A stretch of DNA of 64,000 nucleotides, taken from contig NC_134745.1 of the NCBI RefSeq assembly GCF_050436995.1, positions 4,030,001 through 4,094,000 of the forward strand, read 5' to 3'. Below the pieces are notes generated by a model. The model was not told where the DNA came from and did not search any database. It saw only the letters and a program-made list of their open reading frames with translations. Position 1 is the stretch's first letter. Each line of letters starts with the position of its first letter. The position numbers and the translations under genes were made by a program. This stretch comes from Anticarsia gemmatalis (Eukaryota; Arthropoda; Insecta; Lepidoptera; Erebidae). Shown one piece after another: positions 12,601-24,029 of the stretch.

Positions 12601-14336
12601 GAAATTTACAATGTGTCCGGTTTATTTGTAAAATGCGCCTGACGTCAATCACGTCAGACTGCAAAATATGATTATTTTTGTACTTATTTGCTTCTATTCT
12701 TTATAACGATGCTAGGTAGACGTAGATAACGTCTACTATCCTGTACAAAAAAGGAAGTACTTCCGATACAATCTTATAAAAGGGTTAATATAACTATTCG
12801 TCGTGTAATATTTTGCTTTGATCTTCTTTCAGGTACGCAGGTCCGGAGCTAGAGATGTGGTCAATGGGGATAACTTTGTATGTGCTGACATTCTTTGTTA
12901 ACCCATTCTCTGACATCGAAGACACCATACAGGGACCGCTTGCCTTCCCACAGGTCGTCTCTGAAGGTAACAACAATCAAAAACCGAATATATATTTAAA
13001 AATTTTAAGTCGGCTGGGTCATCAGTTAAAATCACAGATTCCAGATGTTAGGTTCCACTTCCGATTTAAGGAATTTAATACTAAAGTGTCTAGCCGATAG
13101 CAATAAGCCCACCCCTTAGAAGAATTTGTTTTGGTTTTCCTATTACCTACATAGTTTCTTATAAGAAATCATCTCTGAAATTATCTCAACATGACGAAAT
13201 GTTATTTTCTACAGATTTAGAGCAACTCCTGAGATGGATGTTGTGCAAGGAGCCAGCGAGCAGATGCACGGTGACGCAGTTGATGACTCACCCGTGGATC
13301 AGACAGCCGGTCGCGATCGCCAACTATATATTCCACGAGATTGTTGATTGTGGTGAGTAACACACTGAATGTGACCGTTTTTTAATACTAAAGCAGCTTG
13401 ACTTTGGTGCAATTCGCTAGCTTTCGTGTTCGTGCAATTGTCTTTAAAAAACTGATATAATTATATTGAGAGCGACAATATTTTATCGACTTGAACTGTG
13501 CGACTAACCAACTGACATATTAATTTGACTGAATAATTTCAGATCGTCACGAAGCGAATCCTGAAATGTATTTTAGCGGTAGCCTCGGCTCTCCTCGCAG
13601 TGGATCACCTATTTCACTTGCAGACGCACTTGTTAAAGGTATATTAACAATCTTAGTACTAAAAAGATGGACATTGACTAAAAGTTATTTCCTTAAATTA
13701 TCTAATACTATGCTTTACTTCGTATTAATATTTCAGAGCGTTCAAATCCGTCGGAAGTGGCTGTACGTTCTGACGGCAAGAACAGATCTCGCGAGGAGCC
13801 CAAACGTAGCTCTTTGTTACACGCGCTGTCTACCGCCGACAGAGATGCTCAGTCCGATAACTACAGTCTACGATCTTCTGCCGACGTATGTATTATTAAT
13901 TATTTGTATTAAGTATTGTTTTTAGATGTATGTTACAGCTCTTTTAAATGATACGATGGTGGTGGTAAATGCGAAATAATTGCCGATAAGACCAATATAG
14001 TGCTATGTAACGCCATGTTTTCGACTACACTATTAAATTCGTTACAGTCGTATAAAAGTCTTTGGAATCACATTTAAGGAAAATAAATTATGTGTACTTA
14101 CGCCATTTTGATTGTATTATATTTATACATGGTTAGGGGTTAATTTTGCTACTAAAATCGTAATAAATTTTTCTTGTTTCCAGATACTAGACATCTCATC
14201 AAAGCCGGTATCAGACGCGGCGCTAACCGACATAAGTTCAGATGCGACCGGCCACGCGGCCTGCGACATCGACTACGACTGCGACCAATACGAGTGTGAC
14301 AGCTGGGACGAGTGCGAGCAGGACAGCTTCTCTTAA
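3681..14336 (+). CDS. PASK: PAS domain-containing serine/threonine kinase (PASK)
   Basis: Nutrient-responsive protein kinase that in other animals phosphorylates metabolic targets. Twenty-two exons: 3681-3712, 3917-4019, 4096-4184, 4491-4645, 5103-5245, 5716-5889, 6184-6303, 6599-6782, 7255-7373, 8112-8343, 8767-9495, 9874-10047, 10609-10754, 10878-10989, 11381-11556, 11865-12005, 12341-12540, 12833-12966, 13215-13352, 13543-13638, 13737-13885, 14184-14336. These join in phase to 1,232 residues; human PASK is about 1,320. PAS-type segments lie at about 175-272 (NNKACSLLGYSTGEL), 273-373 and 374-430. The middle (about 451-830) is Ser/Thr-rich linker. The kinase domain, about 830-1083, has the glycine loop GKGAYG, the VAK lysine (K860), HRDIKDEN (D960), DFG (D978) and the family-typical GPELEMW. 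The C-terminus is acidic and cysteine-rich. All catalytic residues are present, so it should be active. The start ATG is inferred from the first in-phase exon; a further upstream exon cannot be excluded. Confidence 0.93.
5364..5509. mobile_element. MITE in PASK intron 5, TA-flanked
   Basis: A 146-bp element whose ends are inverted copies of CACAAGGCTACG followed by a similar (C/T)AA(G/A)TCTC tract. TA dinucleotides flank both ends, as in Tc1/mariner-type insertions. It has no coding capacity and lies between the exons ending at 5245 and starting at 5716. Confidence 0.55.
6375..6405 (+). repeat. Possible tRNA-type B-box remnant
   Basis: The sequence GGTTCGACTCCCGGCT resembles the internal promoter B box of tRNA genes and tRNA-derived SINEs. 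No A box or cloverleaf is visible around it, so it is probably a short SINE remnant in a PASK intron rather than a tRNA gene. Confidence 0.25.
7431..7576 (-). mobile_element. 5'-truncated LINE end with 13-bp target-site duplication
   Basis: A 120-bp insert (7444-7563) is flanked by two copies of AGTATTGTCATAT (7431-7443 and 7564-7576). Read on the minus strand, the insert encodes the end of a reverse-transcriptase protein, DRAKWWRKTRKADPTTIWD followed shortly by a stop, and then an AG-rich simple tail. This is the pattern of a severely 5'-truncated non-LTR retrotransposon of RTE-like type. It lies in PASK intron 9. Confidence 0.7.
7842..8085 (+). mobile_element. Non-autonomous Helitron in PASK intron 9
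   Basis: Begins TCTATACTAATATTATAAAG after an A (7841) and ends GGTCGGCTAG before a T (8086). A hairpin, CGCAA (8058-8062) pairing with TTGCG (8069-8073), precedes the CTAG end. The 244-bp element carries no gene. Its end is only 26 bp upstream of the next exon, so it supplies most of the sequence before that 3' splice site, probably including its branch point region. Confidence 0.75.
10128..10207. repeat. Near-perfect 36-bp inverted repeat (hairpin)
   Basis: The arms 10128-10163 and 10172-10207 are reverse complements except at four positions, separated by an 8-base loop. The outer 22 bases pair perfectly. It lies in the PASK intron between 10047 and 10609 and may be a foldback element or a short-RNA hairpin. 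Confidence 0.75.
12149..12188. repeat. Perfect 15-bp hairpin in a PASK intron
   Basis: TTTATGAACGTATAC at 12149-12163 is the exact reverse complement of 12174-12188, with the 10-base loop GGGCTTGCTA between. It lies in the intron between 12005 and 12341. Confidence 0.7.
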
Positions 14337-14492
14337 AACAAAGCGCTAGAGCGAGACAACAACACTGTCTCTGTTACGTACGTTAGCTCGAAATTATGGT
14401 TTGATGAAGAGTTTACAGTTGGGTTGAGTGCGAACGGACAGCTTCTCTTAAAGTCACGTGCTAGAGCGAGACAAAAACACTGTCTTTGTTAC
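14310..14492 (+). repeat. PASK: Duplicated block across the PASK stop codon
   Basis: Two 67-bp copies, 14310-14376 and 14426-14492, share GACAGCTTCTCTTAAA, then CTAGAGCGAGACAA and ACACTGTCT, with scattered differences. Copy one holds the last codons and stop of PASK; copy two lies in the 3' UTR. The unit spacing is about 116 bp. Confidence 0.75.
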
Positions 14493-14706
14493 ACACTTAA
14501 CTGGTATTGATGGTATGATGTAAAGTATCTTTGTGATGCAGGTGTCATAGAGGTAAACATTGGAGAGTTTGTTTAAGAACTTGTGTTGTTTTGGGTAAGT
14601 ATTTCAAGATTTGTGTATTTCGAATTCGATTTTAAGTGTGTCCACATCCGAATAGGAATGTTTAGTATGTAATGTGTTAAAAGAACCAACTGAATGTGAA
14701 ATACTA

Positions 14707-14821
14707 AGGGCCCAAATGCACTAGCGGTTAGTCGCCTGTGAATTCATGGCGATCAAAAGCGTATAATCACAGTATTCGTATTAAACTGTCAAAGCGGCTA
14801 GGCGCTAGTGCGTTAGACCCT
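14707..14821. mobile_element. 115-bp MITE in the PASK 3' region
   Basis: The ends are imperfect inverted repeats (AGGGCCCAAATGCACTAGCG at the left; the complement of ...CGCTAGTGCGTTAGACCCT at the right) and TA dinucleotides flank both sides. It is non-coding. An AATAAA motif follows 15 bp after its right end, so the element may sit just before a poly(A) site. Confidence 0.6.
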
Positions 14822-15349
14822 TAAGAATTTGGTTAAATAAAGCTCAGACAGAAAGGGATCAGAAAAATAATGGATAATATACTCATGCTTCTTTAAAGCC
14901 GTGCGCTAAATGTGCTATTCGGTGTAAAGAAACAAATAATCTAGCTAAATGTTGCTAATAAGCTGAAATGCAGTAAACGCCTTTAAATAAAAAATAATAT
15001 TCGTGCTGAGTTTAGGAATAACGGGTACAAACAAGAAACTGGAATTTTCTTCGAATCGTAAAAGAATCTGCCGGCTTACTCTTGACCGTATCGAGGAATT
15101 CGATTGAATCAGATTCGAGGTGATGTCAAATCGTACTCTTGAATTCCAAACTAGCGCATGATTGAACGATGTTTCAAAATGAAACTCGTTGGATTATTTT
15201 AACCAGTATTTGAATCACGCGCTAGTTTGCAATTTAGAAGCACGAGTTGAAATAAGCTTGAATTTAATTCAATCGAATTCGAATTTAATGCTGTCGGGAG
15301 TAAGCCCACAGTTCTCATAGAACATGATATAGAGAGAGGGCGAGACTTA

Positions 15350-15698
15350 TGCCCAGTTTCACGACTACTGGATAAGTATTAGATAGCTTATCATACAGAA
15401 TGTTGACAGTAATTTTCATACATGTCACTTTATCTAGCAGTTAGGTTATCTAACACTTATTTATAACATAATATTATAATGTAACTACTCATAAATGTTA
15501 CTGAAAATTAAAGGTTAGAATACCTTTCGTTTACAGTTAACTCGTGACCACGGTCGATGTCATTCGATCGAAACCTCGGGTAAACAAATAAGGTATCCTT
15601 ACCTTTAATTTGCAGTCGCGTTTAAGACCCGTTATATTATAATATTATGTGTACAAGTTGCGAGAAATAAAAAACTTATTTATAAGTGAAACTGGCCC
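15350..15698. mobile_element. MITE with TTA target duplication
   Basis: A 349-bp element flanked by TTA on both sides (15347-15349 and 15699-15701), with inverted ends of the GCCCAGTTTCAC / GTGAAACTGGCC type. The 3-bp TTA duplication suits a PIF/Harbinger-type element. A second inverted repeat sits inside, at about 15504-15530 against 15586-15612, built on AATTAAAGGT and a GGTATTC-like tract, and suggests a nested element. There is no coding capacity. Confidence 0.65.
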
Positions 15699-18233
15699 TT
15701 ACAATAGCTCTTTATAACGCTGGATGTTAGAATTAAAACTTACTATAAGAATCTTTGTCGCAACTACTATTATTGCTTTATTTGTGTAAATTAAAAACAA
15801 AAGAGTGGTGAAAAAAATTGAAAACAGCCAAATTAAGCTCAAGGAATTGTGGAGGTACTAGCAAGCGGTTTCCAACAAAAAGGATAAAAGGGCTCCTGAG
15901 ATCGTATAGCTGTATGAAGTCATGAAGAAAATATTTGTCGTTGTTTTTCGTATAAAACGTATGCCAGTCGTGATTTTTGTGGAAGAGTTGAGGTAGGTCA
16001 CTTACGGTTCTCTTTAACTGAACAACAACATCTGTCATTGCTTGACTAAGTATTACTTCTATTGCTAAAGTATTCTGTGCTATCTGCAAATTCAATAACG
16101 GGGAGAGACACGATCAAGATGCTTTTTATTTTTCGTTGGAATTTAACCACAAGTTGTTCCTCCACAGAACGTTAACGAAACGAATTTATAAAATAAAAAT
16201 AACACATCTTCGTACTCATCATACGTAGAATACCTTGTTTATAATTTAAGTTGATAATTCCATTCTCCTGAGTACACTTTATTGAAAAGTATTAAGTTAG
16301 AAATTATTATTACATTCATTCCGAACTAAAATTGAGACCAAAAGTAGAAAAAGTAGATCTCATATTAATTTAGTCGTAGTTTTAATATATATTTCGGAAA
16401 GAAGCCACTCACATCGAAAGAGGCACATTGATTTACGAAAATAAACTCTATACACTTAAAATACGTTAGGAATTGCATTGACACTAGTTTAAAACACGAT
16501 TGTGATTACGAAAACTTCTTTATATTAAGGTTAAATATAGTATTGTTTCTATTTATTTATTGTAACAGATTCTATCTTCTATCACGATTTCTCAGATTAT
16601 TTAAAAAGTATAAATAAAAACACTTAGAAAAATATTTACAAAAAAAATAGCACCGGGCTGTCTTCCCACTGTTGTCACTGAAATTTATTCTATGAACATG
16701 TTCACTTAAAAATATGTACGTACTTTCGAAAATATACCATGAATTTTGATATTATTTGAGAGATATTATTTAACTGGCAAGAAGGAATAGGATAGTTATA
16801 GGATTTTTTCTGGCCCAGACTTTTTGGTATTCTTTCTAGCCATTCTCTTAATTGCTAAGCAGGTCTTTTACGCGATGATAATTTTAAGCCTACCATACCT
16901 TATGTTGCCCTACGTTTCGTGGTACAGTAACCTTATAATTCATAAGGCGTTTAAGATCCGTTTAGCAATTTGTTAATGGGTGTTAGTTTTAACTTTAGTT
17001 ATTCTCTGTTTGATATAATTGATATGTCATTATCGAGTATTTGGTGTGATCGGAAGTACGTACCTTTTAAACATAGTAATTATTCTCAGCCATAATTTTA
17101 CTATCTCTTCCAAATCTGTTATTATATTATAAGTCTATCGAGAATTTTGATCTACACGAATTGCACTATGTAGGCGGAAATATGTAGGTCTACACAGCCT
17201 AGTGCAACATTATAATTGATTATCTATGTGATTATGCCAAAATGTCATTTGTTTAATTAATATGTTGTTCTCATCTTAATTATTTATGCATGTAAGCTTA
17301 CTCAAATAATTTCTGATGCGGAAGTACGGTAAAACCAGCTGAACACGAACTTCTCTAGGCTATCTCTACGCTAAAACCATGTTTCTTCAATGAGGGTTGC
17401 CATATTACACGTTTTTGCGCTTTAAAGAAGAAGTAAACTTTTTTGCAAGAAGATATAATGTTTGTTGTAACTAACTGGATTTGCAGTTTGTTTGAGTAAG
17501 CTTACGTGCGTATTATGCAAAATATTTGTGCTTTGTGTACCTCTTTAATATTTGATCTCATCTATAAGTAGAGGCTCTATTTGCTTTGAACTATCTATTT
17601 CACTTCTAATTCTTACATGACTTTTAGAGATACGCAAAGCATAATTGTACAGTTATTTGTCAAGTACATTAATTATTAGTAAGTTAGCTTATAATATGAC
17701 TAGATATCCAAGCAATGCACAATGAATTTTTATTGCAAAATATTCTTTCGATTTTTTGGCCAAATTTTGAGCAAAACTTGCAATAACACTTCATCGTGGC
17801 ATACATAAATCTTATGACTAAAATTATCAAATCAGTATTAAGACAATACTTTAGATTTTTCTTACTAATTCCTAATATAGACATAGATCAAAAATCCTAA
17901 AAGAACCAAAATTATTCACATTATTTGAATACATTGTAAATATCATGAAGTAAATTTTTACATATCTGTGTTGGGTTCAAATTGATTAGAAAATAAGATG
18001 CACATAACATTAGCTTCAATACAAGTTGAATGGTATGTGTCTCTTTTATGTAGAACAGTATTGAATGGATATAGAAAGGATTATATTTTTGTAGTGTTTG
18101 AATATAATTTATTGTGTTAACTCAACCGATTGTAGTGATTATTTATTGTCCGGTGCGTCCGTTTCTTACTTAGTGCCTTACGACGGACGACGGGTTACGT
18201 TGCTCGTGTAGGACGCTGTAACCACTCATCGTA

Positions 18234-18239
18234 AATAAA
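18234..18239 (+). terminator. Candidate distal poly(A) signal
   Basis: AATAAA followed within about 20 bases by a GGTTTTATTTTT tract. It is the last such motif before the putative PREP leader exon and could end a long PASK transcript. This rests on motif alone. Confidence 0.3.
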
Positions 18240-18821
18240 CGATATGAATTCCCATCCCTGGTTTTATTTTTAATATTCCTGATACCTATAAAAACAATTT
18301 AACATTATCTATTTTGCTTAAGTAACGTATCTAACGTCTTACGTCTGTACCCACGTTTCGCCTAAGTATTGCAACAAACAAATAGTTTGGACATCAACTG
18401 CATAATTACTTTGCGACAACAGGCTGCATAATTTTGAGTAAAGCATTGGGTTAAGATATAATCTTAAACAGTACCAATAACGTTATTATTTTTTAAATTA
18501 CTTTTTAGGACTCGTCGGCTATGCGTTGCCTTTCGTAAGTCAGAATTTAAATAGAAATTACGTGAAAATCCGGAGTATCTGAGAGTGCCCAGAACTGTAG
18601 ATAGAGCAAAAAGATGGAAACGTTGCCTCACATTTTAATTGCTGAACCTACAAAGGTGAGGTTCTTAGTGGAGTACTATTTGTATGCAATGTGAAACAGT
18701 CGTAACAAGAAACGTAGGCTGTGTAAAAAATATCTGTTTGACAAGTTGACATTCTGTGTCACGATTTCTACCATTTCTTTTTTCTAATTTTATTTTTCTA
18801 CTTGGCAATACCGCGTCCAAA

Positions 18822-18965
18822 ATGTCAAATTGCATGGCGGTGCGTCGCTTTTTTGCCAATCATTGCCGCATTACAACAAATTTAAACGTATTTACGGTCA
18901 AACAACGGAAAGTATTCACTCGTGCAAAAACTACAAGTCATTTTGTTAACAACAAAAATTCATTG
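18822..18965 (+). CDS. PREP: Candidate upstream PREP exon with a mitochondrial-type leader
   Basis: An ATG at 18822 opens 48 codons that end in phase 0 at a good donor (TTG|GTAAGA, 18966). An acceptor at 23993 (GTTGTTGCAG) opens an exon that reads in phase into the conserved PREP start at 24030, through 12 linking codons. The joined leader would be about 60 residues. It is rich in Arg, Lys, Ser and Thr, includes MAVRRFFANHCR, and I see no Asp or Glu, which are features of a mitochondrial presequence. The whole protein would be about 765 residues. Matching phase and composition support the exon; no transcript is available here, and it could instead be the first exon of something else. Confidence 0.42.
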
Positions 18966-21900
18966 GTAAGAATTTTCAATGTTTACATTGTTTACGTGAT
19001 AGCAATATGCGAACGATTTCAGCTGTGAGAATTTGAATTTAAATCAATTGTGATGCATTATTAAAGTGTAAATATCGCGTGAAAGTTCATAATACTCGTA
19101 GTTTATGTCAATATTTTAGAGATATTATGTTACGAGAACGGAAAGTAACCTTAAAAGTTTTGTAGTAAATTGTCCGTCAGCGTACTGTATCGATTCCAAC
19201 AAGTACCATATCCGTCATGTAGGACGCGTGATTGTCGACCTTATTGCCCTCGAGATAAATCTTGCGTGTGTTGTTGTTATGTAGATTGTAGTCGTTTATC
19301 TACACTGGCGGTTGTCCCCATTGGAAGTCCAATTTGAATCTAATTCAAGTTGATTGAATGTTGAATGATAGTTTTAAACAGATGGTTTATGTTTTTGGGC
19401 CTGTTTTGATTTCTAATTATAATCAGCCTTGTGTTTAATGAAAGAATTAGTCAGCTCATATGTCAATAACTCTTAAAAAGTTCTAAGACCTTATTTAATT
19501 TAATGGGTAATATAATTCCTTTTTATGAGGGGTAATAACTACCCAGGAGTTATGCAACTAAAAAGTATTTTATCTAAATAGCTATTTCAGTTCTTAAACA
19601 CCATCAAATTCAGTTTAATTTCAACTTCTTTCAGTTCTAACATCTCAAACTTTCACTTGTTTAATTTATTCTAAATCATGTTCACTGGAAATTCCTTTTT
19701 CACTTGAAGATAATAAGTATTACATAAACATATCTATAGATATAGGTATTAGACACTTAGATTGGAGTAAAATATTGTTATCTTGCCATTGATTTCTACA
19801 GTTGTGAAAGAATATGGAATCAATTTCATTTTAATATACCATTACAGAAAAGAAAGAAATACTTTCTGAACATGTGAAATCTGGCCACAGTATTTTTTTT
19901 TTACAGATTATAAAATCTGTTGGATCAGAAACTCTTTTCTAGTTCACCACAGAATAAAATTCATTTGTACACCAATAATGTGGTTTAATCACCTACAAAT
20001 ATAGCTAGCAATAAAACTTTGACGTAAGTGGCAGAACTGTGTAACATTAACAGCATAGTAATAAGGCTAATTCTATATGAAATGATTTATTGTTTACTAT
20101 AACAATGGGTGGTGTTGACAATGGCACTCGGAGCTATGCATTGTCTATCACAAGAATCTGTATGGGAGAGTGAAATACCAACATTTTTATTTGCATAACA
20201 GTTCATTACACTATTAGGTGGTTCTGGTTTATTTTTGTATTACAGAAACATTTTGTATAGTCTTTTTGAGTTATATTTAAATGCTAATTCAGTTTATTGG
20301 ACTATTTTTAAATATAAATGTGGTTTGCGTTTAATTAAGTCAAATTCATGATTGATTTCAATTGATTCCTGAGACAAGCAGCATATTTCCTATATCTCCT
20401 AACACCTTTACCAGTGATCCCTTTATTCACTCCTTTAGTTAAGCTCATTCAAGAATTGCTTTAGGTAGTATTTTGACTATGAGGATGTAGGGTTAAAATT
20501 CAAAACTGGCTTGCAAAAAAAGATAAAAATCGCCAATATCAATCACCTGTCATAACATTATAGTACCTTTAATTGCCAAGCCATCATGTCCATAAAAAAG
20601 TTAACAAGTAATAAATACTACAATGTTGGGCCTCAAATATTGTTATTGAACAGTCTAAAGATCATCAAGACCGCAAAGAGGTGTCATATAAATTACACAG
20701 GTCACAAATATGCTGCCCATAGTTCAAAACATCTTGAAGTTGATGTCTAATAAAGTTTCGCGAATTGGTGGGCGTTTGTTCATTAACACCACAGTCGTTA
20801 AGATTATCAGCTTGTTGATCTAGTGTTCCTGTCATTAGAGGAAAACCCTTGAAATAATAGTTGTATCTTTTGTTTTTGAATGATATTTTCTTCGGTAGAT
20901 ATGACGAATTATTGTGTCGTAGAGCACAAAAGATAAAAAGTTACAACCGGTTTAGGCCATCAATCGAACTCAGTACGTGCCGGTTTGGACAACTGTATTT
21001 TTTTGCGAAATTCGCATTTTCGCATTAAAAATTGCATTTTCGTGAATAACATTTTAATGCCGTATTTCAGACGGACAACAAACTGATCTAAAAATGTCGC
21101 GTACTGTGTGAAATTTTGGTTGTCTAATCGTAAGAATTCTTTAAGACACGGTGGATTGATTTATCAATATTTAAAACACTCTCAACTCGATCCTTTTCGG
21201 TAAACCATCGGCAGTACATTTCACCAAAACGGCTTGGCAAACGAAAGAGCTAATTTTGATAGGAAGTACCTAATTTATATTGGTGCTGGCTGATAGATGC
21301 GGTTGAATAAAGACGAAACGTTAATTAACTTTTGAAGTAAAAAGACTACAATTGAGTAATATAAAATCTGTAACTACCTATCTAGAAAGGCTATCGAGAG
21401 CAAGTTACATTTATCTTATTATTTACTCAAGTTATCACGTATAATACGCAATATTATTACACAGATAGTGCAACAGACAACAATACACTCGAACAGTCGT
21501 TCTGCGAGCACGTACCATCAATGCAGGTAATTGAAGCACTTTCACTATTCGTAACAGACTCATATAACTACACGTAAGTGGAAATAATACTAAATAGACA
21601 TTTATTTGTGAGTTTTAAATTTATTTTGATCTATTGTTGAATAAAAACCAATTTAAAATTATATTTTCTTAGTGGTATAGATATTGGAATATTCTGATTT
21701 CTGTGGTTACTGGTTACTGCAGTACCTAAACTAAACCCAGAGCCGAATCCATGTCTTATCTAAGCTCTATTCGTCAAAACAATAATTAAGATAGTCAAGT
21801 CGCTCTTGATTAACTTTATTATGCATCGATGATCACCTTTGTGGTAGAAATGATAACGGGTTTATTTTATAAATTGCATTCTTATCCACAAACTAATAGA

Positions 21901-23993
21901 TTATCCTCGGAATTACTAGGTTTACGACTGTGGCATGTTAAATATTTGAAGTCTCGTATTTTAAAAAAATATATTTTTTGACAAGTATTTTTATTTTCCT
22001 GTTGCTTAATTGAGGCTAAATGCTCGTCGAAAATAAAATTTCGGTCGCTGCATTTATAATAGGCAGTTTAGAATTTGTTTATTTCACACGATGTAAATAA
22101 GACACGCATTGACATGGAGTGGTACCAAAGAATAGTCCACGACCACGCTCGTTATGAGAAGCAAGTGGATGCTTATACGCCGCGATGCGGGGCAGCCCTT
22201 TTTTCCTCTCTTCCATAGTCAGCCAGTGTGTTATCGTTCAAATAGAGTATCGTATTTTTTACAGATAGAAGTGATAAAGTGCCATAATTACGGGCTCGAG
22301 TCCAGCGATACACTCGGGCACTGCTTGGCTACGAGTTGTATTGCCGCATTTCTGCTATTGGTAGGTCTCATTCATTTCGCGTATTAATAATAATACAAAT
22401 GGGTCATTTATATTGTAATATGGCAAAAAGTAGACCATACTCCTGCGGGCCAAATCTGCTTGTCACTGTTTAATTAGATTCCGATAAGTGATGATGTCAA
22501 ATAATTATGAAGATTATAGCCTAGGTTTGCGTAATCCATCGACGCAATTACACTGCAATATAAAACCCAAGGTTTATATCCTTCGTATGCTTTTCTTGTT
22601 ATTATAAAGCCAATCAGGAAAAATAGAAAATTCTCAATCAAATGCAATATGCTCATTGCTCACCCTCTTAACAATATGGACCCAAAACTTAACAAGTTAT
22701 ATGGATACAAAACACACAGTCTTACTATCCAAACATCTTTCAAAGAAAATAAATTAAACATTCCATAGAATAAAATTGCAAATCAAAAAGTTCTGCTGTA
22801 TTGTATTATTTTTTCAGGGTCGGTCATAAACCGTAGGGCCCGGCAGTATTTAATGATTCATCACCTTCCACCCTCTTCGATCGACTTTTATTACTAAAAC
22901 AAGGATAGGCTTTAGTAAGGCAAGGTCATTTAAGGTGGCCATCGATTTTTACTTGAAAATTGTACTACATTAATGTCTACTAGGTCGGAGTTATTACTAT
23001 TTCTATGAAATTGTGAAAATATTTGTTCGGCTGTAAATAATAGTTCGAAGTTTTCGGTAAGCACGAAGCTCTTCGTTTCTACATTCACTGTTACTGAGGT
23101 CTCTTCGAAACCTGTTTAAGACATACCGCGTCATTCTTTCGCACTTGTTTACGTTCATATGAGGATTAAACTTTTTAGCATACACTCATATTTTATCAAT
23201 AATCTTAGAGAATGACCTCTTACATTCGTTAGTTAGAAGAGGAGCTGATAAGTCGTGGGTTTTTCGTTTTACAATCGCGATCTCGAAAACGTTGAACTAG
23301 TTCTATAGCATAAAGATATACGTGGTATTGGTTTCAATCGGTAAGGCCATTTTCTTTCTTATATGCTAGTAACAGCGCGTAGCAGATTCCTAAATAGTAG
23401 TCAACCAAAAACGCAAAAGAGAAATGTGCACACATCTCTCATTAAACGATTATTTATACATTATATGTTCTAAAGTTTAAAAGAATTAACATAACGTACG
23501 GTACATAATTTCGGCACATAACGTGCAGAACTTTAAACTTTTTTGTTTGTTAAAATTAGCCACTTGTAGACAAAAACAAGCCATGCGAGTTGTATTGACA
23601 TCGTATCGCATAACTAATATTCATATTATGTTGATTGTTACGCGTTTCAATCAAAACAATCGTTACAAAAATAGCGTAATAGACCTCTTTGACACCATAG
23701 CCAACCAAACGTCTACTGGCTGTTTAGAATAACAATATGAAAAGTACTGTAAATGTCATCGTCCATGGAAATGAAGCAGAAATGAGTAAATTGTCTCCTG
23801 TGCCAACTCCGAAGATCACAAGCGATAGCACGGTTGGTTGGTTCCAAATAGTCCGAATGCTCCGATGGTATTACCATATAAGACGTTTGTTTCCCCGAAG
23901 CCGTTCAGTCGGTACTGTGTGGTAGCGCGCGCAAGGTTCGTCATGCGCGTTTTTGAGTATGCGAGTGTTGTGTCAGTGTGTGCGTTGTTGCAG
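18966..23993. other. Putative first intron of PREP, or intergenic
   Basis: AT-rich, with no exon I can support. The short open frames have no recognisable domain. If the upstream leader exon is real this is a 5.0-kb intron; otherwise it is intergenic DNA before PREP. Confidence 0.45.
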
Positions 23994-24029
23994 TGCGCGC
24001 GCGCATCGACATCCACAACCCCCAAGAAG

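Larger units (their letters stand above)
14337..18821. other. PASK 3' UTR and downstream intergenic DNA
   Basis: No gene is convincingly supported here. AATAAA motifs occur at 14836-14841 and 18234-18239; the second is followed by a T-rich stretch and would give a 3' UTR of about 3.9 kb, but neither can be proved. Two MITEs (14707-14821 and 15350-15698) lie in it. A minus-strand open frame at 15778-16095 is discussed among the findings. Confidence 0.5.

Noticed and set aside
18605..18640. Possible LINE end (DRAKRW-like)
   Set aside because: The match to the LINE C-terminus is too short to separate from chance.
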